Assembly (NCBI GenBank): GCA_937125225.1
Contig: CAKZLE010000031.1
Span: forward strand, 1 to 64,000
Origin: an uncultured Spirochaetia bacterium
GTDB taxonomy: Bacteria > Spirochaetota > Spirochaetia > CAKZLE01
Direction of reading: 5' to 3'
DNA length: 64,000 nucleotides
The translations under genes were made by a program, and so were the position numbers. This document shows positions 17,230-26,003 of the stretch, in pieces. The notes beneath the pieces were generated by a model, which ran no database searches, had not been told where the DNA came from, and was given only the letters and a program-made list of their open reading frames with translations. The first letter of the stretch is position 1. Each line of letters begins with the position of its first letter.

Positions 17230-17258
17230 ATTCTAACCTTGAATTTTTCAGCTGTCAA
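17230..17258 (-). promoter_or_regulatory. Sigma-70 promoter of tctC2-tctB2-tctA2-sulfatase
   Basis: TTGACA (17253-17258), 17 bases, TAGAAT (17230-17235) on the minus strand. The leader to tctC2 is long (about 115 bases) and AT-rich and contains a small palindrome TTTCA-CAA-TGAAA at 17174-17186, a possible operator for the neighbouring ROK repressor. Confidence 0.78.
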
Positions 17259-17271
17259 TCAAAAATTTCAA

Positions 17272-18495
17272 CTATTTTATCGAGTAGTCTAACACACCCT
17301 CTAACACCAGAGCGATAGAGCCTTTCACGACTGCATCATCGATGTTCTCGGATTTTAGAAGGCGAATCTCTCTAGGAACACCCCGGAGCCCATGAGCAGA
17401 GAAACTCTTACGGACTTCTGAAAAGAAAAAATCCGATTTACTGATCTTTCCACCAATGATCACAGCTTCAGGGTTTAGGATATTTGAGATATTCGCAATA
17501 CTGATCCCAAGCATATCGCCCGCTTCAGATAGGATCTTTCGGGCGAACTCATCGCCGAATTTTGCTGCTTGCGCTATCATCTTTGCAGTGATCCTCTCAG
17601 GTTTGTTATCACACATAGGTAATAACAGAGACTCAGGATATCGGTCTATCTTTCGTTTGGCTGTGCGAGCTATACCTCTTCCTGAGACGAACTCAGCAAG
17701 GCAGTTCATCTTTCCACAGAAACACAATCTATCCTGATACCCTTCAGGGGGTGTGATATAGATATGCCCGAACTCTCCGGTGAACCCATCATAACCCTGG
17801 GCAACCTTACCCTCATGAAGAATACCTGCACCAATACCATAGTCGATCGAAATATAGAGGAGTTCGTTGATATCACGACCGACTCCATAGAGGTATTCTC
17901 CCAAAGTCGCCACTCTTGAAAGATAATCGAGTATGACCGGAATCCCAAACTCTTTCTCGATCGGCTTACTCACATCGATATTATGCCATTTCTGGACTGG
18001 AGAGAATTCGATGGTACCGGTACGTTTATTGACATACCCGGCTACAGCAATACCGATCCCTTTTACCATATCACGGTTCAGCGTACCCTCAGCAAGTAGA
18101 TCATGAATGAGATCGATGACAAGTTTGAGATCTATCTCAAACTCTGAAGAGAGTTCATATTCGATACTCTTGGAGACCAGGTTCTCACCGTTGAGATCTG
18201 CAATGACCCCATTGATCTGGGTCAGCCCCCACTCAATGCCGATCACATAACAACTCTTAGCATTGAATTCTAAGATCACAGGAGGTCTTCCCCCACTAGA
18301 ACCACCAATACCGATATTCCTGACTAATCCCTCAGCGATCAACTGATTGACGATACGGGTGACTGTTGGTGAACTGATTCCCGTCACTGAAGTGATATCG
18401 GCCCTAGAGATCTCTTTAGCATCTCTTATAGCCTTTAGAATCACACTCTTATGGGTATTTCTCACTGTCTGTAGGGTAGACTCTGATCTCTTCAT
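17272..18495 (-). CDS. ROK-family transcriptional repressor (NagC/XylR type)
   Basis: A 407-residue protein: N-terminal winged helix-turn-helix (about residues 20-60; ISRADITSVTGISSPTVTRIVNQL), then a ROK domain. The structural zinc motif reads Cys258-Phe-Cys-Gly-Lys-Met-Asn-Cys265, preceded by EFGHIYI. The position of the kinase catalytic Asp (NDANVAALGE in true ROK kinases) is changed here to DYLSRVATLGE, which fits a sugar-sensing repressor and not an enzyme. It lies directly upstream of, and on the same strand as, the tctC2 promoter, so it probably controls that operon and itself. Confidence 0.9.
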   Translation of the reverse strand: MKRSESTLQTVRNTHKSVILKAIRDAKEISRADITSVTGISSPTVTRIVNQLIAEGLVRNIGIGGSSGGRPPVILEFNAKSCYVIGIEWGLTQINGVIADLNGENLVSKSIEYELSSEFEIDLKLVIDLIHDLLAEGTLNRDMVKGIGIAVAGYVNKRTGTIEFSPVQKWHNIDVSKPIEKEFGIPVILDYLSRVATLGEYLYGVGRDINELLYISIDYGIGAGILHEGKVAQGYDGFTGEFGHIYITPPEGYQDRLCFCGKMNCLAEFVSGRGIARTAKRKIDRYPESLLLPMCDNKPERITAKMIAQAAKFGDEFARKILSEAGDMLGISIANISNILNPEAVIIGGKISKSDFFFSEVRKSFSAHGLRGVPREIRLLKSENIDDAVVKGSIALVLEGVLDYSIK

Positions 18496-18690
18496 AGCTC
18501 CCTATCATACATGGGGTTCGTTCTACTGTAAAGAGATGACCATTAATGTGAGCATCCCTTCGGTATCAGCAGGAACTATTCAGATCTCCCGTTTCGCTGA
18601 GTTCTCACACTGATTGGTTCTTGTCTCTCGCTTGTCATAGGTAAAGAAGTATCGTATATTACCATTTGAGTGCAATATCTTGGAGCGATC

Positions 18691-18912
18691 ATGAAAGTCA
18701 TAAGGGCCATGAAGACCTATATCACCGATATCAAGAATCTGATAGTTCATGGAGTCATTGGCATAGGAATTCTACTTGCTGCCTACTTCCTGCCGGTTTC
18801 TGCACCAATAAGGATCGGGATCCTTTTACTGGTCGTGGCAGGGAACACTCTGAGAATGAGAATTGCGAAGAGTAAGAGAGTCGATGACTCAACAGAAGGA
18901 GAGACTATATGA
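18691..18912 (+). CDS. Small membrane protein of unknown function
   Basis: A 73-residue protein with two predicted helices (around VHGVIGIGILLAAYFLPV and IRIGILLLVVAGNTL) and a charged C-terminus. The start at 18691 has TTGGAG about 6 bases upstream; an extra 7-residue upstream start is less likely. Its TGA overlaps the ATG of the next gene by 4 bases, so the two are translationally coupled. No family recognised. Confidence 0.65.
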   Translation: MKVIRAMKTYITDIKNLIVHGVIGIGILLAAYFLPVSAPIRIGILLLVVAGNTLRMRIAKSKRVDDSTEGETI

Positions 18913-19625
18913 GCGAGACGATGTTAATGATTCTAGAGGTCTCTTTTGATATCCTCTATCTACTGATCATTTGGACTATGGTCGTGATCATGTTCAAGCG
19001 AAGACGGAACCATCCGAAACCTGAAACATCAATCTGGCTAGCAGGGTTCTTCCTTCTAGCCTTCGGTGATACCGGTCATGTCGGATTCAGAGTCGCAGCC
19101 TATGCTCTTGGTGATATCTCATCGGCTCTTACCATAGGTTCAAGTAGCATTATATTAGTTGGTATCGGTTCCCTAGCGACCGCCTATACGATCACCGTCC
19201 TCTACATGCTCCTAATGGAAGCTTGGGCTTCACGTAATGAGGTGAAGAAGGGAATGACCTACAAGGTAGTCATGCTCCTTGGAATTGCTCGTATGATCAT
19301 CATGATCTTTCCCGGTAATGCCTGGAACAGCATGTACACCCCCTACACCTGGTCACTGCTGAGAAACACTCCTCTTACTATCATGGGGATCATCATCGCG
19401 GTCTCATTTCTTAGATCAGGGAAGAAACACTCGGATGTATTTCAGAAGAGACTTGCCTGGTGTATATTCGTATCATTCGGATTCTACCTACCGGTGATCC
19501 TCTTTGTCAGATTCATCCCCATGCTTGGCATGCTCATGATGCCAAAAACCGTTGCCTATCTCTTCATGGCAGGATATGCCCTCAAAGAGGTCTTTCCTAA
19601 TAGTCAGAAGTCTTCGCTCTCTTAA
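18909..19625 (+). CDS. Seven-helix membrane protein of unknown function
   Basis: A 238-residue polytopic protein with about seven helices. After helix 1 there is a basic loop (FKRRRNHPKPE), then helix 2 with the motif LLAFGDTGHVGFR, which looks conserved or functional because of its charged and polar residues in a membrane segment. I do not recognise the family. It is translationally coupled to the small membrane protein upstream, and its last 29 bases overlap the end of the convergent gene at 19597-20004. Confidence 0.7.
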   Translation: MSETMLMILEVSFDILYLLIIWTMVVIMFKRRRNHPKPETSIWLAGFFLLAFGDTGHVGFRVAAYALGDISSALTIGSSSIILVGIGSLATAYTITVLYMLLMEAWASRNEVKKGMTYKVVMLLGIARMIIMIFPGNAWNSMYTPYTWSLLRNTPLTIMGIIIAVSFLRSGKKHSDVFQKRLAWCIFVSFGFYLPVILFVRFIPMLGMLMMPKTVAYLFMAGYALKEVFPNSQKSSLS

Positions 19626-20004
19626 GTCTTAATTTACCTAGCATGATGATCAATCCCAATATCTCCCATATGATCAAGGGAGCTATGAGCAGGGCCGCTA
19701 TTGGCAAGAAAGTAAACGTATAAAGACAGACATAGAAAGCAGAGATAACAACAAGAATATTTCCAGCTATCCCTAATATCAATGAGGTGAATCCCAAAGT
19801 ATAGAGGGGATACAACCAGATGATAATAATCAGATAGAGGATTCTATAGGTATATTGATTCCAAGTATGATCTTCTTCAAGGATCACTAGATAGAAAGCT
19901 AAGAATATCAGCAGTGTCAAAAAGACCCAGACTGGCATGATCACGCGATCTATCCAAGAAAGTCTCTTCACTACCTTGGCACCATTTATCAATTCAGTCT
20001 TCAT
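19597..20004 (-). CDS. Hypothetical membrane protein
   Basis: A 135-residue protein with four predicted helices and a basic C-terminus (KLRLKRAKTSDY). It overlaps the tail of the convergent gene. No good ribosome site is visible before the ATG, which lowers confidence, but the hydrophobic pattern and absence of a competing frame support a real gene. Function unknown. Confidence 0.55.
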   Translation of the reverse strand: MKTELINGAKVVKRLSWIDRVIMPVWVFLTLLIFLAFYLVILEEDHTWNQYTYRILYLIIIIWLYPLYTLGFTSLILGIAGNILVVISAFYVCLYTFTFLPIAALLIAPLIIWEILGLIIMLGKLRLKRAKTSDY

Positions 20005-20057
20005 CTACATAAGATACAGATCTTTTTGGCAGATGGCTATAACTTTCAAGTACCTCG

Positions 20058-20765
20058 TTAGAACAGCCTTCGATTCTTCCAAACAGGCACCTCAAGGAAT
20101 CTGGACAAAGTATCTGCATCCCTGAATACGGTTCGCTGTTTCCCATGATCTACAACATTCAATCGTGTGGCATCCGCTAGAACAAGATTGATCTCATAAC
20201 TGTAGTAGGGAGTACTTCTCGTATCACTTGAAGAAGAGGAGCTATCTCTCACATATTCAGAGATGATCTGGATGGCCTTGATCTCTGAGAGCCTGCAGCT
20301 ATCATCTAACTGTTCGATCTGTGCCGGATCACTATTTTCTATCTTTCCTTTGTAGTAATACCCAAGTCCCTTATCGAAGACGATTGGTTTAGTAGAGTAA
20401 CGATACATTACGAAGCCCACTACGAAAAAGACTATTCCTATCCCGACTCCGATCAGCGTTCCCAAGTTGAAGTTCCCACCAACTACAGCACTGATGAGCA
20501 TGGACAGGGGGACGATACTACCTATAGCCATGAACACTCCGGCAAAGAGAATGTTACCCTTTGTTGGCTTGAAACCAGCTACCCCATTAGCCTCATAATA
20601 TTCATGAGTCTGGAAATTCGAACCACCTCTCTTTAGAGGGAGCCATTCTATCTCTCTAGCAAGAGGATCATCATACATCTCACCATTCGACTTGATGTTC
20701 TCTTCAATAGCATCCCCGATCCCTTCGACTGTTTGTGCCAGTTTCTTTGTAAAATCTTCAAACAT
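20058..20765 (-). CDS. Hypothetical membrane protein with two central helices
   Basis: A 235-residue protein with a hydrophilic N-terminal 75 residues, two adjacent membrane helices (about residues 77-122, FAGVFMAIGSIVPLSMLISA and LIGVGIGIVFFVVGFVMY) and a cytosolic C-terminal domain with a serine-rich loop (DSSSSSSDTRS) followed by YYSYEINLVLADATRLNVVDHG. That last part resembles membrane-anchored PH-like or DUF3592-type domains, but I cannot assign it. GAGGGGTTGGT precedes the ATG. Confidence 0.7.
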   Translation of the reverse strand: MFEDFTKKLAQTVEGIGDAIEENIKSNGEMYDDPLAREIEWLPLKRGGSNFQTHEYYEANGVAGFKPTKGNILFAGVFMAIGSIVPLSMLISAVVGGNFNLGTLIGVGIGIVFFVVGFVMYRYSTKPIVFDKGLGYYYKGKIENSDPAQIEQLDDSCRLSEIKAIQIISEYVRDSSSSSSDTRSTPYYSYEINLVLADATRLNVVDHGKQRTVFRDADTLSRFLEVPVWKNRRLF

Positions 20766-20941
20766 ACCAACCCCTCAAACTTAAAATCATAATTAAAAAA
20801 GTGGTTCTCTTTCTCAGAGTTTTCACTATCTATCTAGTTGTATCATCGCATATGTTCAACAGTTATGAAAGAGAAATAATCTCCTAGATTACAACTTGCC
20901 TCAAGCAGTATCCCATAGTATTTTTACCAAGAGAGGTATCA

Positions 20942-21631
20942 ATGGAAAAGAGTAGTTTCAACGGATTCAAAGCTGAGACACTGCAGTTCTTCAGCATGTT
21001 GGAGCATAATAACAACAAGGAATGGTTCAAGGGCAACAAGAGTTTCTATACTGAACGGGTATTGGACCCTGCAAAGAGTTTCATCATAGAGATGGGTAGT
21101 AGCCTTTCAAAGCTCTATCCTACTTTATATTGGGGGACTCAGGCTAATGGTTCGGGTTCTCTCATGAGAATATATCGGGATGTCAGATTCTCAAAAGACA
21201 AGAGACCCTTAAAGGAGAATCTTGGGATCATCTTTCCCTTGAGAGAGGGGAAGAAGGTAGAACAGCCCTGTTTCTATTTTCATATAGATACAAGTAGTAG
21301 TTTCTTCTATGGTGGACAGCATAGATTCTCCAAAGAGATCCTTGAGAGATACCGTGAAGCTGTTGCCGATGAGAAAAAGGGTAAAGAGCTTGTACTGATA
21401 CTCCAACGACTCTCAGATGTAGGCTATACCCTTATGGAGGAACCTCATTACAAGCGGGTCCCTAGAGAATATGATAAAGATCATCCTCGAGAGAGGCTAC
21501 TAAGACAAGTCGGTCTTGGTATAGGCTACAATCTAAAAGAGGAGGATCTTCTCGGTTCAGAGCTCATAAGTGATTGCCTGCAGTTCGCACATTTGATTCA
21601 ACCTTTGATGAGCTGGTTATTGGCACTATAG
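20942..21631 (+). CDS. DUF2461 family protein (TIGR02453)
   Basis: A 229-residue protein matching the DUF2461 family along its length: FKAETLQFFSMLEHNNNKEW near the N-terminus (the FLxxLxxNNxKEWF signature), LMRIYRDVRFSKDKRPLKEN in the middle and DVGYTLMEEPHYKRVPREYD in the C-terminal half. The function of the family is unknown; it is cytosolic. AGAGGT precedes the ATG. Stands alone. Confidence 0.9.
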   Translation: MEKSSFNGFKAETLQFFSMLEHNNNKEWFKGNKSFYTERVLDPAKSFIIEMGSSLSKLYPTLYWGTQANGSGSLMRIYRDVRFSKDKRPLKENLGIIFPLREGKKVEQPCFYFHIDTSSSFFYGGQHRFSKEILERYREAVADEKKGKELVLILQRLSDVGYTLMEEPHYKRVPREYDKDHPRERLLRQVGLGIGYNLKEEDLLGSELISDCLQFAHLIQPLMSWLLAL

Positions 21632-21870
21632 AGACACAGTCCCCTAATGACGCTAATGATCAAGTAATAGATTCAGGTAAACTCGCACCTCCGAATTCAC
21701 CAGTAATGAACCTACAGTCAGGTAAAATCCAATCTCTAAGCAGGTATCGTCTAGCATATATTATGATAAAACAGCGTTATAAGGTTTAATATCACATTTT
21801 ACCATGCTATCATGTCTATACGTGCCATATTATCATGAGGAATAAGCAACTTACTTATACGGAGGAAATG

Positions 21871-22905
21871 ATGAGACGTTATTTTTTGATCTCGGGATTG
21901 ATCTTGAGTGTATTACTACTCACCACTGGCTGTAACCTGTTCTCTTCTCTATCTGGAGGAGATGACGGTCCGCACTATCACCACTTCTATGGGATGGTCG
22001 AAGCAAACGACACCCTCTATATATCAGCATTTGAGGCTGATAAGGTAACCACAGTAGCAATGGGAGAAGATATCAACCCTGAAGACTTCCATGCTTTCGA
22101 GTATCCTCATGGTCTCGCGTATGGTGGGGGTTCAAGTCCAGATACGAATATCTGGGTATGTGACCTCAATGACCAATCGATCAAATCCTATACGGGAGGA
22201 TCTCTAGATTCCACGACCATGATCGGGACTGAACCAGTCAATATGATCTTCCTCCCAGCGCAGGACAACAGACGCAGTGCTGGACTCCCACGCAGGATCC
22301 TCGTAGCAGACAGGATGGAGAATTGTCTCCACATACTCAGTTTCAATAATGATGGGACCACACTATCCCAAAATGAGATTGCTACCAAGATCGACCTCTC
22401 TTCATATATGGAGGAATCAGCGGTAGCCTATATCGATATGTACCTAGAGGGAGACCTTGTATATATCGTTAGTAATGAGTTCTTTGGTTTCCTTACGATA
22501 GATATATATGATTCAGACCCTGTATTGACACACCATCCCTTCACAGGGACGCAAAGTATCACGGAGATAGGTACCGATATGGGTGGCATGGGAATAGCTG
22601 TTCATGATTCACTGGTATATGTGAACACAGGGGGCCGAATCATAAGATCATCACCTACCGGAACAGATGCTGAAGTCCTCTGCTCCCTATCGGATCTCTA
22701 TCCAGATAATACCGGATACTATATCGATATGGTCATCAGTGACTCAGTAAGAAATGAGGGATACACACCAAGGTTTATATCCCCACCAACATATATATAT
22801 GTTGCCAGTGGTCTCTTCTGGGACAGTCCTGAAGTCGCGACTCATCTTGTTAGATGTGGACTTGATGGAAGTAATCCCATGACACTCGAACTCGATAATC
22901 TATAG
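21871..22905 (+). CDS. Lipoprotein with beta-propeller-like repeats, unknown function
   Basis: A 344-residue protein with a lipoprotein signal: RRYFLISGLILSVLLLTTGC, where Cys21 follows a good lipobox (LTTG-C). The start at ATG 21871 is 5 bases after GGAGG; an ATG one codon earlier is too close. The mature part is made of short beta-rich units (NDTLYISAFEADKVT, NIWVCDLNDQSIKSY, RILVADRMENCLHI) like an NHL or YncE-type propeller. It would be anchored on the cell envelope. It ends two bases before the convergent pseudouridine synthase gene. Confidence 0.78.
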   Translation: MRRYFLISGLILSVLLLTTGCNLFSSLSGGDDGPHYHHFYGMVEANDTLYISAFEADKVTTVAMGEDINPEDFHAFEYPHGLAYGGGSSPDTNIWVCDLNDQSIKSYTGGSLDSTTMIGTEPVNMIFLPAQDNRRSAGLPRRILVADRMENCLHILSFNNDGTTLSQNEIATKIDLSSYMEESAVAYIDMYLEGDLVYIVSNEFFGFLTIDIYDSDPVLTHHPFTGTQSITEIGTDMGGMGIAVHDSLVYVNTGGRIIRSSPTGTDAEVLCSLSDLYPDNTGYYIDMVISDSVRNEGYTPRFISPPTYIYVASGLFWDSPEVATHLVRCGLDGSNPMTLELDNL

Positions 22906-22906
22906 A

Positions 22907-24205
22907 TCAGAATTCAGGATCACAGGTGAACATCATCCTTTCACCGGAAACCGGGTGGTTGAATGATAAGAGGGCAGCGTGTAAGAGAAGACGTTGGCCC
23001 TCCTCTTTCCTTCCGTAGAGCCTGTCTCCGACAATAGGGTGTCCAAGTCCCAGTTCATGAGCACTATGCACCCTTAACTGGTGGGTCCTCCCTGTTTCTG
23101 GGGTAAAGTGTATCCGTGTGACGAGTCTGTCTTTCTGAAGGTAATCGACCTGAACCTTCTTCCATCGAGTGATACCCATCTTTCCCTGCTGAGGATCATA
23201 GATCTGATAAGGTCTATGATCAACATCAAGCCTGAAGGGAAGTTCGATAATTCCTGAGTTCTCTTTGATCACCCCTTCTACGACTGCAATATATTCTTTA
23301 TGAACCTCTTTCTTGATGAACTGAATAGAGAGGTTCCTATGTACCTCCTTAGTCAATGCATATACGATCAGACCCGAGGTATCCATATCAAGACGATGGA
23401 CTGCAGGTTGTTTGATCGTATCAGGGAAGAGGTCTTTGACTCTTGCCTCTGCACAATCCTTGACAAACCGCCCAGGGACCGATAGCATCCCTGATGCTTT
23501 ATTGACGACGATCAGACACTCATCACAGTAGATGATATCAAGCCCGAGCATATGTTTGAGGAGCGGTTCACACCTCTGATCACAAGGACCATAGAACTGT
23601 CTATGTTCTTTCGTCTTTGATCGATTAGTATCTCCATAGTAGAACTCAGACATGCTTATTGGTCTCAGACCATTCTTGAAAGCATGATTTAGGAGTTTCG
23701 GAGCACAGCAGTCACCGGTACCGGTAGGAGGGAGTTCATCTCCAAAGATGGAGGAAAGACAGATGTCAGATCCATCAATACATCGAAAGAGATACAATTC
23801 ATACAACTTTTTGAGAGACTCCCTTGAGAGGTCCCCTCTCTTCTTTTGTATTGCAGCAGCCTCTTCTTTTGAAGCAGAACCTAGTATATCTGTCAGTATA
23901 TGGATCTCTTTATCAGACTGTTTCACAATGGTGTTGAATCGTGCAATATCGCAGACTGGGGGTACCCATCCATCGATGAGCCAATTCCCCTGATACTGCC
24001 CTGAGAAGGCTTTCAATACCACCTCATGTCCTTCAGGATCCTGACAGACAAGTACCCCGAACATCTGACCACCTGCAGGGATAAAGAGGGGGGCTGTAGA
24101 TATACACATCTTCCCCTCATAATCGAGACAGCCATGAGTATCAAGTGAATGCATCAGCTCTCTGCTGTGATCTTGTGCTAGAGTCGTAGGTAAGGGACTA
24201 TTCAA
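22907..24205 (-). CDS. RluA-family pseudouridine synthase with extended N-terminal domain
   Basis: A 432-residue protein. The C-terminal half (about 220-432) is a RluA/RsuA-type catalytic domain, with the catalytic Asp in HRLDMDTSGLIVYA (270-283) and the GRTHQLRVHSA motif. The N-terminal 215 residues are an extra domain (with GTGDCCAPKLLNHA at about 162-175) also found in long RluA-like proteins of gamma-proteobacteria and others; its role is unknown. It isomerises uridines in rRNA or tRNA. The start is a TTG at 24205 supported by AGGATG six bases upstream. Confidence 0.9.
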   Translation of the reverse strand: MNSPLPTTLAQDHSRELMHSLDTHGCLDYEGKMCISTAPLFIPAGGQMFGVLVCQDPEGHEVVLKAFSGQYQGNWLIDGWVPPVCDIARFNTIVKQSDKEIHILTDILGSASKEEAAAIQKKRGDLSRESLKKLYELYLFRCIDGSDICLSSIFGDELPPTGTGDCCAPKLLNHAFKNGLRPISMSEFYYGDTNRSKTKEHRQFYGPCDQRCEPLLKHMLGLDIIYCDECLIVVNKASGMLSVPGRFVKDCAEARVKDLFPDTIKQPAVHRLDMDTSGLIVYALTKEVHRNLSIQFIKKEVHKEYIAVVEGVIKENSGIIELPFRLDVDHRPYQIYDPQQGKMGITRWKKVQVDYLQKDRLVTRIHFTPETGRTHQLRVHSAHELGLGHPIVGDRLYGRKEEGQRLLLHAALLSFNHPVSGERMMFTCDPEF

Positions 24206-24507
24206 AGTGCTACATCCTAATAGAGTTTTATTGTTACCTGTTTACTAACCATATTCTATACAATCTCATTCTTTCTGGCTACAAGGATCGGACCACAGAT
24301 CGCGCTTAGGCATAATAGAGGATCTTCGAATAGGAATTCACATAGATCTATCATCCCCTTCATACATTGTAGAACTTCATAGAGAATGAGTGATGAACAC
24401 TGATTTATAAAAGATAAAGAGTGTAAAAAGATCTCTCTACCTCATCACTACGAATGATTACCAGAAGAGGAGTCATTCGTAGTGTACAAGTAGTTCAGAA
24501 AAGGTGA
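24206..24507. other. Intergenic region with one strong hairpin
   Basis: About 300 bases separate the pseudouridine synthase start from the end of the S10 peptidase gene. At 24446-24484 there is a perfect inverted repeat, CACTACGAATGA / TCATTCGTAGTG, with a 15-base loop; read on the minus strand it lies 24 bases after the peptidase stop and is followed within about 15 bases by TTTTT, so it may be that gene's terminator. The rest would hold the promoter of the synthase gene; no reading frame stands out. Confidence 0.55.
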
Positions 24508-25986
24508 TTACCTCTGATAGAATTCTCTTATATCTCTGAAGAACTCTTTTCTACTCTCCTTACGAGTGTAGAACATATGTCCTCCAATATAGTATTTTAC
24601 AGTCATCTGTGCTTTTTGGGCAGTTGTGAGATTCATCAGGTGAGTGATTCGTTCTGATGAGAACCAAGGGGTCACCAGATCATAGATACCATGGGTCAGA
24701 TAGACCTTCATATCTGGATTGAGACTCATACCATAACGAAGATCATCTGTAGCACCGACTTGAGAATCAAGAGCATGTTCTTTCGTATCGACTTTCCAAC
24801 TCTTATTGACATCCAGACTGATAAGATCATATTCCCGATCGGTATCTAACCCTATGTTCTTTCTCAACTGAGTATTGATACCTGCAGAGAAGACTCTCTC
24901 GAGTTGATGGAGTGTCGGATCCGGCCCTTCCCAATTCTCCTTTCCAGGATAGGGATCAGTAACCGTTAGACATCCATCATAGAGGCCAAGATGAAGCCGT
25001 TCTTCTCTGAGAAGATTCTTTACGAAGTACTCAATAGTCACTCGGCCATTTTTGACCTTCATGACATCTCGAGGGATCCCAATGAAATCTGCTGCCTGAT
25101 TGAGCACATTCACACGGCTCTTCTCACCATACATATCGCCTACAGCAAGTACCGGTAGTAGCTGTTTGATCGCAAACTCTGCTGCACGTGCTCGATAGGT
25201 ATCAGAGGCTTCACCTTCTCTATGTTTTCTACTTTTCCCATGTTCTTTAGCGATGACTGCCATAGTCGGGAACACGTCTATCCACATGAGAACATCATAA
25301 TCAGACCCATCAAGGAGAGTGAACTCCATCGCAGGTGATATGATGATAGTCCCACTCAAAGGAACGCCATAGTCCTGTTGGACTATCTTTGCTAGTTTAG
25401 CAGCCCTGAAGCCACCATAACTCTCTCCTGCTATATAGATCTTACTCTCCCAACGGTGGTTGGTACTCAGGTATCTTCTGATGAACTCTCCAAGGGATTC
25501 AAGGTCACGTTTCACCTGCCAGTATTCAGACTCTTTCTTCTTCTCAGCAGGCTTCTCTTCCTTACCCTCCACAGCTTTCTTCTTGATCATTCTACTGAAG
25601 CCAGTCCCTACAGGATCGATGAAGACCAAATCAGTGAACTGCAGCCAGGACTCAGGGTTATCAACGAGGGGATAAGGAGGAGGCCCAGGTTGTCCATTCT
25701 CCAGACTCTCGATCCTCCGTGGTCCCAATGCACCTAGATGCAGATAGACCGAAGAGGCACCAGGACCACCATTGAACACGAATGTGAGGGGACGTTGCCC
25801 TTCACTGTCTACGGAATAACTCACATAGAACATCTCAGCTGTTGGCTCTTCATCTTTTCTTAAGATGATCCAATCTGCTTTCGCGGTGTATTCGAGACGT
25901 GTACCCCCTATATTCAGGAGATCACTCTTCATGGCCGTTGAAGGCTTCACATATGCATCTATTGTTTCTTTAGTGTTTTCATTCAT
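24508..25986 (-). CDS. Serine carboxypeptidase-like protein (peptidase family S10)
   Basis: A 492-residue alpha/beta-hydrolase of family S10. It shows NGGPGASSVYLHLGALGPR (72-90; substrate carboxylate binding and oxyanion region), the nucleophile in GESYGG with Ser189, and late THGIYDLVTP (Asp) and GGHMFYT (His). The family removes C-terminal residues from peptides, usually in acidic or extracytoplasmic compartments. Here no signal peptide is visible, so a cytosolic role is implied. A Lys/Glu-rich insertion lies at about 134-153. Stands alone, with a hairpin downstream. Confidence 0.9.
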   Translation of the reverse strand: MNENTKETIDAYVKPSTAMKSDLLNIGGTRLEYTAKADWIILRKDEEPTAEMFYVSYSVDSEGQRPLTFVFNGGPGASSVYLHLGALGPRRIESLENGQPGPPPYPLVDNPESWLQFTDLVFIDPVGTGFSRMIKKKAVEGKEEKPAEKKKESEYWQVKRDLESLGEFIRRYLSTNHRWESKIYIAGESYGGFRAAKLAKIVQQDYGVPLSGTIIISPAMEFTLLDGSDYDVLMWIDVFPTMAVIAKEHGKSRKHREGEASDTYRARAAEFAIKQLLPVLAVGDMYGEKSRVNVLNQAADFIGIPRDVMKVKNGRVTIEYFVKNLLREERLHLGLYDGCLTVTDPYPGKENWEGPDPTLHQLERVFSAGINTQLRKNIGLDTDREYDLISLDVNKSWKVDTKEHALDSQVGATDDLRYGMSLNPDMKVYLTHGIYDLVTPWFSSERITHLMNLTTAQKAQMTVKYYIGGHMFYTRKESRKEFFRDIREFYQR

Positions 25987-26003
25987 TCTCTCAGTATAAC
26001 AAA

